From assembly GCA_963834725.1 (NCBI GenBank), contig CAWICN010000001.1, positions 4,154,001-4,218,000 on the forward strand: a DNA stretch of 64,000 nucleotides, given 5' to 3'. The notes under the pieces were generated by a model that was given only the letters and a program-made list of their open reading frames with translations, was not told the origin of the DNA and made no database searches. Origin of the DNA: PALSA-693 sp963834725 (lineage in GTDB: Bacteria; Actinomycetota; Acidimicrobiia; Acidimicrobiales; Palsa-688). The number at the start of each line of letters is the position of its first letter. Within the stretch, counting starts at the first letter, position 1. Of this stretch, positions 17,153-25,633 are shown piece by piece. Both the position numbers and the translations under genes were made by a program.

Positions 17153-18706
17153 CTAGGCCGAGGCCCATTCCGGCCCCAACTCGTGCGCCCCGTCGGCCTG
17201 GAGCTCTTCGTCGGCCGTGAGCTCTGGGCCGGGGTTCGGAGTCCCACCCGAACCGGCCGGCGCATTGATGAAGGTGGCCACGACCAGCAGCGCCAGGCCC
17301 AGGATGCCGGCTGCCATCGCGAACGCCACCGCAAACCCGTGAACAGTGGCCGTCGTGATGGTGACGCCGGCGCTGCCCCCGGACGCCAGATGCGAGCCCA
17401 GGTACGACGCCGTGACCGTGGTCGCGATGGTGTTGAGCAGAGCGGTCCCGATCGACCCGCCGATCTGCTGGGTCGAGTTGATCAGGGCGCTGGCGACGCC
17501 GGCGTCGGCCGGCGCCACCCCGACCAGGGCCGTGTTGTTGACCGGCACGAACACCATGCCCATGCCGAACGCCATCACCAGCTCGGCGGGGAACAGGTGC
17601 GTCCAGTAGGCGGTATGGATCCCGATCTGGGAGAACCAGACCATCCCGGTGATGGCCATCAGCAGCCCCACGCTCATTACGATTCGGGGCCGGTACCGGA
17701 GGATGAGCTGGCTGGACACCGAGGCGCCACCAATCACTCCGACCGAGAAGGGCAGATAGGCGAATCCGGTCTTGAGCGCCGAATAGTGCAGGACGCCCTG
17801 CAGGTAGTACGTCAGGAAGAGGAAGGCGCCGAACAGGCCCAGCCCCACCAGCAGCGTGGTCAGATAGGACCCACCCCGGTTGCGGTCCATGACGACTTTC
17901 AGCGGGAGCAGGGGGTGTGAGCTGAACCGCTCGATGACCACAAATGCCACCAGCAGGGCGCCGGCCAGGGCGAGCAGCCCGACCGTCCGCGCCGATGCCC
18001 ATCCGTCCGTCGACGCCTTGGTGACCGCGTAGACGAGGGTCACCATGCCGAGGGTCGAGGTCAGGGCGCCAGGAATGTCGTAGCGGGTATGGCCGCTGAC
18101 CCGGCTCTCCGGGATCAGGCGCACGGCCGCGGCCCCGGCCAGCAAGGCGATCGGGGTGTTGACCAGCAGGCACCACCGCCACGAGGCGTACTGGGTGAGC
18201 ACGCCGCCGAGGACGAGCCCGATGGCCAGGCCGCCGCCGGCGATGGCGCCCCACACGCCGAAGGCCCGGGCCCGTTCCCGGGCCTCGGTGAAGGTGACGG
18301 TCACCAGCGAGAGTGCGGCCGGCGCCATGAGGGCCGCGAACGCGCCCTGCAACGCCCGGGCCGCGAAGAGAATGCTGGCGTCGGGGGAGAGGCCGCCGAG
18401 GGCGGACGCTCCCGCGAACCCGAGCAGTCCGACCAGGAGGATGCGCTTGCGGCCGACGTAGTCGGCGATACGGCCACCGAGAAGCAGCAGCCCGCCGAAG
18501 GTCAGCGTGTACGCCGTGATCACCCACTGGCGGTTGGCGGAGGTGATGTGCAGAGCCTTCTGGGCATGGGGGAGGGCGATGTTGACGATCGAGGCGTCCA
18601 CCACGATCATCAGCTGGGCGATGGCCAGGACGGCGAGGATCCACCAGCGGCGATCGCCGGCTGCCCGGATTTCAGGGCGCGCCGATATAGAGGGTGCGTC
18701 GGTCAT
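17153..18706 (-). CDS. DHA2-family MFS drug exporter (EmrB/QacA type)
   Basis: A 517-residue major-facilitator proton antiporter with 14 predicted helices. It starts with WWILAVLAIAQLMIVVDASIVNIALP, here noted by its conserved VDASIVNIALP (motif D1), then GGRIADYVGRKR between helices 2 and 3 (motif A), the antiporter motif with GGGLAIGLVLGGVLT, and a hydrophilic acidic tail. Such pumps export drugs, dyes or secondary metabolites. The TetR gene lies 28 nt downstream of this start, on the same strand and upstream in transcription, so the two form a regulator-pump operon controlled from the operator at 19392-19412. Confidence 0.9.
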   Translation of the reverse strand: MTDAPSISARPEIRAAGDRRWWILAVLAIAQLMIVVDASIVNIALPHAQKALHITSANRQWVITAYTLTFGGLLLLGGRIADYVGRKRILLVGLLGFAGASALGGLSPDASILFAARALQGAFAALMAPAALSLVTVTFTEARERARAFGVWGAIAGGGLAIGLVLGGVLTQYASWRWCLLVNTPIALLAGAAAVRLIPESRVSGHTRYDIPGALTSTLGMVTLVYAVTKASTDGWASARTVGLLALAGALLVAFVVIERFSSHPLLPLKVVMDRNRGGSYLTTLLVGLGLFGAFLFLTYYLQGVLHYSALKTGFAYLPFSVGVIGGASVSSQLILRYRPRIVMSVGLLMAITGMVWFSQIGIHTAYWTHLFPAELVMAFGMGMVFVPVNNTALVGVAPADAGVASALINSTQQIGGSIGTALLNTIATTVTASYLGSHLASGGSAGVTITTATVHGFAVAFAMAAGILGLALLVVATFINAPAGSGGTPNPGPELTADEELQADGAHELGPEWASA

Positions 18707-18734
18707 GCCAACTCCTATTCCGGTTTCGGGGGGA

Positions 18735-19373
18735 TTACGGGCGAAGCAGAGGTATCAGGACCCGGTCGACGAGATGTTCGGCAAAGGCAGCGTCGAGAGG
18801 CTCGCCGCTTATTTGGTGAAAGAGGACCACGCCGGGTGCCACCTGCAGCACCAGCGAGGGATCGGCCCCGGGTGGTAGCTCGCCCCGGGCTTCGGCGCGG
18901 GCCACGATGGAAGCAACGGAGCGCAGCTTCTGCTCATGCAGATGAGACGTCACGAGCCGCCCGAATTCAGCGTCGTTGCGCACGGCAACGGCCAGGCCGC
19001 ACATCAGCCCGCCGTCGACGCCGCTCATGCTGTCGAGCATGCGCTGGACCAGGCTCAGCAGGTCACCGCGGAGGCTCCCGGTATCGGGGAGATCGTCGAC
19101 GAGAGGCTCGGCCCGGCGGCGCATGGCGTCCGCGACCAGCTCGGCCTTCCCGGGCCACCGGCGGTAGATGGTGGCCTTGCTCGACCTGGCCCGGGTGGCC
19201 ACCGCCTCGATGCTCATGGCGTCGTAGCCGATCTCGGCTATCAGGCCGACAGCGGCGTCGAGGATGGCCTGCTCGCGGGCGTCGTTCCGGGGCCGGCCAC
19301 CGCGGGCCGTCTCCGCCTCGACTTCGGCTTCGGACCCATCAACCTCAGCTGTGTGGACGCCCCGGGCAACCAT
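18735..19373 (-). CDS. TetR/AcrR-family repressor of the MFS operon
   Basis: TetR-type repressor of 212 residues from ATG 19373. The N-terminal HTH reads DAREQAILDAAVGLIAEIGY and then ATRARSSKATIYRRWPGKAEL, the standard recognition helix. The C-terminal ligand domain resembles the TetR_C_11-like group (PGVVLFHQISGEPLDAAFAE). The frame continues far upstream through the nadE coding region as a spurious open frame, so I limited the gene to the first HTH-proximal ATG. It is transcribed ahead of the MFS exporter (28 nt between stop and start), and a 21-bp palindrome lies 19 nt upstream, so autoregulation together with the pump is likely. Confidence 0.88.
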   Translation of the reverse strand: MVARGVHTAEVDGSEAEVEAETARGGRPRNDAREQAILDAAVGLIAEIGYDAMSIEAVATRARSSKATIYRRWPGKAELVADAMRRRAEPLVDDLPDTGSLRGDLLSLVQRMLDSMSGVDGGLMCGLAVAVRNDAEFGRLVTSHLHEQKLRSVASIVARAEARGELPPGADPSLVLQVAPGVVLFHQISGEPLDAAFAEHLVDRVLIPLLRP

Positions 19374-19391
19374 GACAGAGACGCTACCATA

Positions 19392-19412
19392 GATACGAGA
19401 CGGTTCCGTATC
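19392..19412. promoter_or_regulatory. Palindromic operator candidate for the TetR repressor
   Basis: GATACG (19392-19397) and CGTATC (19407-19412) form perfect 6-bp arms around a 9-nt centre. It has the size and symmetry of TetR-family operators and lies between the divergent TetR start (19373) and NAD synthetase start (19464). Binding here would repress the TetR-MFS operon and might affect nadE. Confidence 0.65.
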
Positions 19413-19463
19413 GATTCTTCGGTGATCTTCGTCACAACGGTGGATGGACGTACGCTCGGGGTG

Positions 19464-21179
19464 ATGAGCCGGCTCCGCATCGCCCTCGGCCAGATCAACC
19501 CGGTGGTCGGGGACCTCGCCGGCAATGCCGAGCGCATCGTGGCGGGGCTCGAGGTGGCCGAAGACGCCGGCGCCGACCTGGCTGTCTTCCCCGAGCTGGC
19601 CATCACCGGGTACCCGCCCGAGGACCTCCTCCTCAAGCCCGGCTTCGTGGCCGACAACCTGACCGTACTGTCGAAGGTCGCGGCAGCCACGGGTCGCTGC
19701 GCGGCTGTGGTCGGCTTCGTCGACGAGCAGCTCGACCTGTACAACGCGGCCGCTGTGTGCATCGCCGGCGAGGTCCGGGGCGTCTATCACAAGCAGGAAC
19801 TGCCCAACTACGCCGTGTTCGATGAGCAGCGGTACTTCGCGGCCGGGCGGGAGGCCACTCAGCTGTTCGGCGTCGGCGGCATCCGGGTGGGCATCACGGT
19901 TTGCGAGGACGCATGGAACCCGAGCGGCCCCATCTCTGCTCAGGCCGCCGGCGGCGCCGAGGTGGTCGTCAACATCAACGCCTCCCCTTATTACATCGAT
20001 CGTCTCACCGAGCGCGAGCAGATGCTGGCGACCCGGGCGGCCGACGCCAGCTGCGGGCTGGTCTACCTCAACTGCGTCGGCGGTCAGGACGAGCTGGTCT
20101 TCGACGGGGCCTCGCTCGTCTTCGACGCCGCGGGCCGGCTGGTCGCCTCCCTCCCGCAGTTCTCCGAGGAGCTGACCGTCGTGGACATCGACGTTCGCCC
20201 CGTGTTCCGCAAGCGGCTCCTCGACCCTCGCGGCCATCGTTTGGCGCCTCCGTTGCCCGTGATCGAGCTGAGCACTGAGCCCCGCACCGCTCCAGACGTG
20301 CCCCGCCTGTCCGCACAAAACGCGGCCCGGCTGCCGACCGAGGCCGAGGTCTACCAGGCCCTCGTCACCGGCACCCGCGACTACGTCCGCAAAAACAGGT
20401 TCCAGGACGTGGTCATCGGCCTGAGCGGGGGGATCGACTCGTCCCTGGTAGCCGTGGTCGCGGCGGACGCCCTCGGCCCGGAGCACGTGCACGGCGTCTC
20501 GATGCCCTCCCGGTACTCGAGCGACGGATCGTCATCCGATGCCGCGGCACTGGCGGCCCATCTCGGCATCGACTACCGGACGGTGTCCATCGAGCCCGCC
20601 CATACCGCCTTCCTGGAGATGCTCGCGCCGAGCTTCGAAGGGCTGGCGCCCGGGCTGACCGAGGAGAACGTCCAGAGCCGCATCCGCGGCGTGATTCTCA
20701 TGGCGCTCTCCAACAAGCTGGGCTGGTTGGTGCTGACCACTGGCAACAAGAGCGAGGTCGCGGTCGGCTATTCCACCCTGTACGGTGACACGGCCGGCGG
20801 CTTCGCGGTGATCAAGGACGTGTCGAAGACCATGGTCTACCGGCTTTGCGCCTGGCGCAATCAGCAGGGCGGGGCGCCGGTCATTCCGGTCGATGTGCTG
20901 ACCAAGCCGCCGTCGGCCGAGCTGCGCCCCGATCAGCGGGATGATCAGAGCCTGCCACCCTACGACGTTCTCGATCCCGTCCTTCTCGCCTACGTCGAGG
21001 ACGACCTCACTGCGGCCGAAATGGTCGATGCTGGCTTCGGCGAGGAGCTGGTCCGGCAGGTGGTCCGCTTGGTAGACCTGGCCGAATACAAGCGGCGGCA
21101 GACGCCGCCGGGCGTGCGAGTCACCCCCAAAGCGTTCGGCCGCGACCGCCGCATGCCCATCACCAACCGCTACCCGTGA
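19464..21179 (+). CDS. nadE: Glutamine-dependent NAD+ synthetase
   Basis: Two-domain NAD+ synthetase of 571 residues that amidates deamido-NAD+ in the last step of NAD biosynthesis. The N-terminal nitrilase-like glutaminase has its Glu-Lys-Cys triad in FPELAITGYPPEDLL, HKQELPNYAVFDE and GITVCEDAW. The C-terminal synthetase domain holds the P-loop GLSGGIDSSLVA near residue 320 and TTGNKSEVAVGYSTLYGD. I chose ATG 19464; the adjacent GTG 19461 is an equal alternative. It ends with RMPITNRYP, usual for bacterial NadE. Single gene, divergent from the TetR-MFS operon. Confidence 0.95.
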   Translation: MSRLRIALGQINPVVGDLAGNAERIVAGLEVAEDAGADLAVFPELAITGYPPEDLLLKPGFVADNLTVLSKVAAATGRCAAVVGFVDEQLDLYNAAAVCIAGEVRGVYHKQELPNYAVFDEQRYFAAGREATQLFGVGGIRVGITVCEDAWNPSGPISAQAAGGAEVVVNINASPYYIDRLTEREQMLATRAADASCGLVYLNCVGGQDELVFDGASLVFDAAGRLVASLPQFSEELTVVDIDVRPVFRKRLLDPRGHRLAPPLPVIELSTEPRTAPDVPRLSAQNAARLPTEAEVYQALVTGTRDYVRKNRFQDVVIGLSGGIDSSLVAVVAADALGPEHVHGVSMPSRYSSDGSSSDAAALAAHLGIDYRTVSIEPAHTAFLEMLAPSFEGLAPGLTEENVQSRIRGVILMALSNKLGWLVLTTGNKSEVAVGYSTLYGDTAGGFAVIKDVSKTMVYRLCAWRNQQGGAPVIPVDVLTKPPSAELRPDQRDDQSLPPYDVLDPVLLAYVEDDLTAAEMVDAGFGEELVRQVVRLVDLAEYKRRQTPPGVRVTPKAFGRDRRMPITNRYP

Positions 21180-21220
21180 CCGCATGTGCGCGCCGCGTCG
21201 CAATTACGTAGGATGAGCAG

Positions 21221-21871
21221 GTGACCACGACCTCCGCCACCGACGAAGTTCCAGCCCGCCGGTCCCGCTCGCGCCGCGGGCAGGGCGAGCAACTCCGGGA
21301 CGAGATCCTGGCCGCGGCCGAGCGGATTCTGATCGAGACCAACGATCAGGCGGCCCTGTCGATCCGGGCCATCGCCGCCGCCGTGGGGGTGACGCCGCCG
21401 TCGATCTACCTGCATTTCGCCGACCGCAACGACCTGGTGTTCGCGGTTTGTGAGCGCCACCTCGCCCACCTCGAGCAGGCCATGGCTGCAGCCGTGGACG
21501 GCATCGAGGATCCATGGGAACGCATCGGGCGCCGCGGTTACGCCTACCTGAAGTGGGGGCTCAACAATCCGGAGCATTACCGGATCGTGATGATGAGCCG
21601 GCCCGACCAGACACCCGAGCGACTGCTCGACGAACGACTCGCCGACACGGCCGGGTTGATCCCCACCGCTGAGGACGTGGGCGCGGCGGTGGCGGCCGGG
21701 GAGATCGCCGTGGCGGGCGATCCCAAGGAGACCGTCAAGCTGTTCTGGATGATGATCCACGGCATGGTGTCCCTCCGGATCTCCAAGCCCGGGTATCCCT
21801 TGGGTTCGGTCGACGAGGCCTACGAGCGGATGCTGAACCTGGTCTTTCTGGGCCTCGCCCCCCGGACCTGA
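21221..21871 (+). CDS. TetR/AcrR-family regulator with WHG-like C-terminus
   Basis: A 216-residue TetR-type regulator starting at GTG 21221. The HTH runs from GEQLRDEILAAAERIL to VGVTPPSIYLHFADRNDLV. The C-terminal half contains RRGYAYLKWGLNNPEHYRIV and KLFWMMIHGMVSLRIS, the layout of TetR proteins with a WHG domain. It lies 41 nt after nadE and 19 nt before a helical protein gene on the same strand, so it may control that gene. The ligand is unknown. Confidence 0.85.
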   Translation: MTTTSATDEVPARRSRSRRGQGEQLRDEILAAAERILIETNDQAALSIRAIAAAVGVTPPSIYLHFADRNDLVFAVCERHLAHLEQAMAAAVDGIEDPWERIGRRGYAYLKWGLNNPEHYRIVMMSRPDQTPERLLDERLADTAGLIPTAEDVGAAVAAGEIAVAGDPKETVKLFWMMIHGMVSLRISKPGYPLGSVDEAYERMLNLVFLGLAPRT

Positions 21872-21890
21872 GCGGTCCGCCCGGCCGGCC

Positions 21891-22409
21891 TTGCTGCTCG
21901 ATGAGGCGATCCGCCTGGCTGGCGGTCACCTCTGGGCGGAATCGCGGCTGTTCGAGACCCTGGGCGAATGGGTCGCGTCCACCGACGAGCCCGAGACCAA
22001 GCTGCTGTTCGACCGTCACAGCCAGCACCACGCCTGGCGGGCAGAGCAGTGGTGGGACCGCTTGCCGGTCCTGGCCGACATCGACCGCGACCGCCTGATC
22101 CAGCCGCCGACGCCAGCGGTGGCAGCCGCGGCGGCCGCCCTGGCGGGGCTCGAAGGCACGGTGTCCCGCCTGGCCGGCGTGTACCGCGTGGCGCTGCCCC
22201 GTCTCTTTGCTGCTTATCACCACCACCGGCTGCACGCTGACCCGACGAGCGACGGGTCGGCCATCCGCACCCTCGACCTGCTGCTGCCCGACGTGGCCGG
22301 TGACTGGCGCGAGGGGGAGGTCCTTTTACAGCGGCTGGTCAACGATCCGAAAAGCGTCGACCGGGCGGCCGAATCCGTGGCCGCACTCGAGCGGGTCCTG
22401 GTTGCCTAG
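21891..22409 (+). CDS. Hypothetical helical protein, possibly ferritin-like
   Basis: Unrecognised protein of 172 residues starting at TTG 21891, without a clear ribosome-binding site, so it may depend on coupling with the TetR gene 19 nt upstream. It is strongly helical and rich in Ala, Leu and Glu. Pairs such as AESRLFETLGEWV, FDRHSQHHAWRAEQWW and YHHHRLHAD give Glu and His spaced as in ferritin-like diiron bundles, but no full ExxH pair is clear. The last 4 nt overlap the convergent ArsR-type gene. The ferritin-like idea is inference only. Confidence 0.55.
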   Translation: MLLDEAIRLAGGHLWAESRLFETLGEWVASTDEPETKLLFDRHSQHHAWRAEQWWDRLPVLADIDRDRLIQPPTPAVAAAAAALAGLEGTVSRLAGVYRVALPRLFAAYHHHRLHADPTSDGSAIRTLDLLLPDVAGDWREGEVLLQRLVNDPKSVDRAAESVAALERVLVA

Positions 22410-23122
22410 TTCCCCGAAGGAGTGGAGGGCAGCGGATGCCCGAAGGCCACCAGGTGCACGGGGAGCGCCCCTGCAGGCCGGGCGGCCTTGTCGCGGGTGC
22501 GGCCGCGGTACGGCAGCATCAGTTCGTTGATGTCGGCGCCGAGGCGCTTCAGCTCTTCGGCCGTGAGGTAGGTGGTGACATCCGAGGAGAAGGCGGCCCG
22601 CCGCCACTTGGCCGGATAGGAACGCTGGCGCGACCACCACTCTCGCGCCCGCTGGTAGCTCCGCTGCTGAAAGGTCGCTTCCAGGACCGCCCCGGCGGCC
22701 GCCCGCTCGGGATCGAGCGTCGCCGTGTCGAAGTCGAGGGTGCCCAGCACTCTTCGCCAGGGCCGGCGCCGGCCCCGGCCGTCACCGGTCTCCTCGACGA
22801 AGCCGTACTTGGCCAGGGTCTGCAGGTGCCATGACATGTTTCCAGGGCTGTCATCGAGCAGCTCGGCGGCCTGGGTGGCTGTCAGCGGTCCATCCCGGGC
22901 GAGGGTCTCCAGGAGCGCAATACGGACCGGGTGGGCGAGGGCCCGCATGGCTCGCGGGTCGGTGATGTCGCGGTGCTCGCGGTCATCGCCACCGTCGCGG
23001 TTGTCGCGGTTACGGGCTGATCGACGGCTGGGGCCGGATCGGGCCGGCGGGCCAGAGTCCGGCGTCGGGTCGCGGTCAGCCCCACCGGACCCCGAGCCAC
23101 CGGCGGACCGGGATGGGCTCAT
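22406..23122 (-). CDS. ArsR-type winged-helix regulator
   Basis: A 238-residue regulator with an ArsR/HTH_20 domain: RAMRALAHPVRIALLETLA, then LTATQAAELLDDSPGNMSWHL with the recognition helix, and KYGFVEETGDGRGRRRPW as the wing. An arginine- and serine-rich, low-complexity N-terminal tail of about 75 residues precedes it. The C-terminal half (SYQRAREWWSRQRSYPAKWR, YLTAEELKRLGADINELM) is a helical effector region found in related actinobacterial proteins. The start ATG 23122 overlaps the stop of the upstream 68-residue gene by ATGA, so the two are translationally coupled. It probably binds the ACAAG-N4-CTTGT repeats upstream. Confidence 0.8.
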   Translation of the reverse strand: MSPSRSAGGSGSGGADRDPTPDSGPPARSGPSRRSARNRDNRDGGDDREHRDITDPRAMRALAHPVRIALLETLARDGPLTATQAAELLDDSPGNMSWHLQTLAKYGFVEETGDGRGRRRPWRRVLGTLDFDTATLDPERAAAGAVLEATFQQRSYQRAREWWSRQRSYPAKWRRAAFSSDVTTYLTAEELKRLGADINELMLPYRGRTRDKAARPAGALPVHLVAFGHPLPSTPSGN

Positions 23123-23325
23123 CCGGCGACGGGCGCGATGGGGCCGGCGGGCAGGGCCAGGCGGAAACCGACGTGGATCAGGAACCATCCGGCCGACGTC
23201 CGCAGCCGGTGGCGGCCGGGCCTGCGAGAGAGAGGACGAGGCCGGTCCGGGGCCTCGCGGCGCCATTGCTCGACTCGAGCCCGGGCGTGGGCTTCGACCA
23301 GGGCCGGGTGCATGGGCTGCATCAC
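23119..23325 (-). CDS. Small basic protein coupled to the ArsR-type regulator
   Basis: A 68-residue protein (starts MMQPMHPALVEAHARARVEQW) with an N-terminal amphipathic helix, a basic RRPGRHRLRTSAG middle and a hydrophobic end GWFLIHVGFRLALP that could touch the membrane. Its TGA overlaps the ATG of the ArsR-type gene (ATGA, 23119-23122), and a GGAGGAG ribosome-binding site precedes it. Similar small ORFs with a C-terminal hydrophobic patch often precede such regulators in actinobacteria. Role unknown; a membrane anchor or modulator of the regulator is possible. Confidence 0.6.
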   Translation of the reverse strand: MMQPMHPALVEAHARARVEQWRREAPDRPRPLSRRPGRHRLRTSAGWFLIHVGFRLALPAGPIAPVAG

Positions 23326-23348
23326 AAGCTCCTCCTTCCGTCAGATTC

Positions 23349-23392
23349 ACAAGGACTCTTGTCACAAGAGTAAGTGTCACAAGGAGTCTTGT
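23349..23392. promoter_or_regulatory. Paired ACAAG-N4-CTTGT operator candidate
   Basis: Two near-identical 14-bp palindromes, ACAAGGACTCTTGT (23349-23362) and ACAAGGAGTCTTGT (23379-23392), lie exactly 30 nt apart, with an extra ACAAGAG half-site between. They sit 24-67 nt upstream of the small gene that starts the ArsR-type operon. The spacing of about three helical turns places both on one DNA face, as expected for an autoregulatory ArsR/PadR-like site. Confidence 0.6.
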
Positions 23393-23478
23393 CAACTTGG
23401 TTTCTCGCCGGCGTGCTTCTCAGGAAACGCGAAGGCTGATCTCAACCTTCGTTCAGCTTCGGCTGCTGGGCTAGCGAG

Positions 23479-24315
23479 GTGCGCTGGGTCCGCTTTCTAC
23501 CGGGAGTGGGGGCAGTGGTGGTGCTGATCGTGGGCGCCCTGGCCTTCGAGTGGTCGATCCCGATCCATCACGCCGAACAGTCCCGCCTGTCCCGGCTGGT
23601 CGTGGCGAAACCGCCGGCCGGTTTCAACGTCAAGCCGACCTCTTCGGCGGTCGTCGCGGCCTCGTCGAACCCCTTCTCCGCCTTCAAGACCGCGGCAAGA
23701 CGGTCTCCCGATCAGAGCGGGGCCTACGCCATCCAGTGGCCGGGGACTCCCTCGTCGTCCACCAACTCGGCTTCTGTCGTGGTGTGGTGGCTACCGACCG
23801 CGTCCGACGCCGTGGCCGTGCTGAAGCAGGCGGTGACGGCCGAGCTGGCGGCCGGGAGCTTCAAGGCCCTTGACAACTATTCGCTCGAGCGCCGGTTTGC
23901 GATCGCGGGTGTGCCGGGCGCCCAGGCCGCCCTCTTCGGGCCGGGTTCGGCCAAGGGCAACGGGGGCGTGGCCGCGGCCGTGGTCCCCGAGGGCCGCTAT
24001 GTCGTCTTCGACTTCGCCCAGATGACCACCACTCTCCAGGCCCAGACCGCGGTCACCGCGTTGGCGGAGGCCGAGGACCTCCATCTGCGACAGGTCGGGC
24101 CGGGCTTCACCCTGTCCGAGACCCACTGGCCGCTCGAGGCCTCGCTCATCTGCGCCGGCGTGACCGTGGCGCTGGCCGCCCTGCTGGTCCTGGTGCCTCT
24201 CGGGGCGAGCCGGGGTCGGCGGCGCCAGCAGCTGGCCCGGGAGGCGTCCAACCGGCGCGCCGTGAAGGGGCGGGGCCACAAGATCGCGAGCCGCCAGGCG
24301 GCTCGCGCCCGGTAG
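23479..24315 (+). CDS. Hypothetical protein with two terminal membrane helices
   Basis: Unrecognised 278-residue protein from GTG 23479. A first helix FLPGVGAVVVLIVGALAF near the N-terminus and a second ICAGVTVALAALLVLVPLG near residue 225 enclose an extracytoplasmic domain of about 180 residues. That domain has a KPPAGFNVKPTSSAVVA segment and YVVFDFAQMTTTLQAQTAV. The C-terminal tail is strongly basic (RRRQQLAREASNRRA). The topology suggests an envelope or stress-related protein. It is divergent from the ArsR-type operon and shares its 153-nt control region. Confidence 0.6.
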   Translation: MRWVRFLPGVGAVVVLIVGALAFEWSIPIHHAEQSRLSRLVVAKPPAGFNVKPTSSAVVAASSNPFSAFKTAARRSPDQSGAYAIQWPGTPSSSTNSASVVVWWLPTASDAVAVLKQAVTAELAAGSFKALDNYSLERRFAIAGVPGAQAALFGPGSAKGNGGVAAAVVPEGRYVVFDFAQMTTTLQAQTAVTALAEAEDLHLRQVGPGFTLSETHWPLEASLICAGVTVALAALLVLVPLGASRGRRRQQLAREASNRRAVKGRGHKIASRQAARAR

Positions 24316-24489
24316 CGGCCGCCCACGGCCACCCTGCGGGGCTTGGTCCAGCGGTGTCCGCCGGTGCCGATTCGAACCGCCCGCTTCCCATCGCCTCGCC
24401 GCCTTCGTTGAGCAATGGCACCCTGCGCATTGCTAAGAATGTGAACGGTAGAAGCAGCCGATGCCAGGATGCCAACCAAGGGAGCGATT

Positions 24490-25254
24490 ATGTGGAACTC
24501 GTTTCATACCGACGAACCTCTCGCCATCACCGCCGAAATCACGAGCTTTCCGGGCGGCGACGGCAACGAGATACACGCCTACGTCGCCCGCCCAAGAGGC
24601 GACGGTCCGTACCCGGGGATCGTGGCCGTGCACCATCTGCCCGGTTGGGACGAGTTCTACATGGAGTTCAGTGAGCGCCTGGCTCGCCACGGCTACACCG
24701 TGATCTGTCCGGATCTCTACTGCCGGTTTGGCCATGGGACCCCCGACGATGTAGCCGCCAAAGTGAGAGCCCAGGGCGGCGCGCCCGACGACGGCGTGGT
24801 GGCCGACATAGGCGCGGCCCTGGCCTGGCTGAAGAGCCAGAGCAACGCCAACGGCAAAGTCGGCGTGATCGGCACCTGCTCTGGAGGTCGCCATTCGGTG
24901 CTGGCCGCATCGAGGGTGCCCGGGTTCGCCGCGGTCGTCGACCTGTGGGGGGGAGGCGTGGTCATGTCCGCTGACCAGCTCAGCCCGGCTCGACCCGTCG
25001 CTCCGATCGACTACACCAAGGACCTCGACGCACCGCTCCTCGGGCTCTTCGGCAACGATGACCAGTCTCCGGCGCCAGAGCAGGTAAACGTCCACGAGGA
25101 GGAGCTCAAAAAGCACGGCAAGGACTACGAATTCCACCGCTACGACGGGGCCGGGCACGGATTCTTCTACTACCACACGCCCCTCTACCGGCCCCAGCAG
25201 GCCATGGACGCATGGGGCAAGACCCTCGATTTCTTCCAGACCCACCTGAGCTGA
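24490..25254 (+). CDS. Dienelactone hydrolase family protein
   Basis: An alpha/beta hydrolase of 254 residues in the dienelactone hydrolase family, cytosolic. The nucleophile cysteine is in IGTCSGGRH (about residue 128), the Asp in LFGNDDQSPAP, and the His in YDGAGHGFFYYH near residue 222. Such enzymes open dienelactones in chlorocatechol breakdown or act on other cyclic esters. ATG 24490 follows AGGGAGCG by a good distance; the open frame begins 21 nt earlier. There are no catechol genes nearby, so the natural substrate is unknown. It is followed after 5 nt by a DUF6295 gene. Confidence 0.88.
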   Translation: MWNSFHTDEPLAITAEITSFPGGDGNEIHAYVARPRGDGPYPGIVAVHHLPGWDEFYMEFSERLARHGYTVICPDLYCRFGHGTPDDVAAKVRAQGGAPDDGVVADIGAALAWLKSQSNANGKVGVIGTCSGGRHSVLAASRVPGFAAVVDLWGGGVVMSADQLSPARPVAPIDYTKDLDAPLLGLFGNDDQSPAPEQVNVHEEELKKHGKDYEFHRYDGAGHGFFYYHTPLYRPQQAMDAWGKTLDFFQTHLS

Positions 25255-25259
25255 GTCGC

Positions 25260-25526
25260 ATGTGCACCTCCATCTCGAAATCCACCTCGATCGCGGGGGT
25301 TGGGAAGGGTGCACGGGGTTGGTTCCCGGTCAACCGGGCCACCGTGGGCTTCGACCATGCCTCCCACTCGAGCGCGGAGCACGCGTTGTTGCTGGACTTT
25401 GCCAACTACGACCTGGGAACCGAGGCCCGGGTGGCGCTTGAAATGGATCTGGCATCGGGGAAAGCCCTGGTTGAACAGCTCCGGGGCGCCATCGAAGCCG
25501 CGGAGGCAACCGGCCTGGCCGGATAG
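25260..25526 (+). CDS. DUF6295 family protein
   Basis: An 88-residue protein starting at ATG 25260 with the DUF6295 pattern: MCTSISKSTSIAGVGKGARG at the start, WFPVNRATVGFDHASHSS with a conserved His pair, EHALLLDFANYDLG, and a final helix SGKALVEQLRGAIEAA. The N-terminal Met-Cys-Thr and the His residues suggest metal binding, but the family has no known function. It follows the dienelactone hydrolase by 5 nt and should be in the same transcript. Confidence 0.75.
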   Translation: MCTSISKSTSIAGVGKGARGWFPVNRATVGFDHASHSSAEHALLLDFANYDLGTEARVALEMDLASGKALVEQLRGAIEAAEATGLAG

Positions 25527-25633
25527 CGGCGCCCGGGATCAGAGACAGCAGGAGTTAAAACCGTTACCCGTGGCGTTACCGTGGGTGATGATCAAAGGCT
25601 CCGTCGCTCGCCCACAGGGGAGGAACACCGCCC

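Noticed and set aside
18735..20492. Long minus-strand open frame extending the TetR gene through nadE
   Set aside because: The part beyond 19373 is antisense to strongly conserved nadE sequence and has no protein-family pattern; it is a high-GC shadow frame.
24352..24430. Possible tRNA because of a GATTCGAAC loop-like sequence near 24370
   Set aside because: Flanking bases do not form a T-stem or acceptor stem, and no anticodon arm is found at the right distance.
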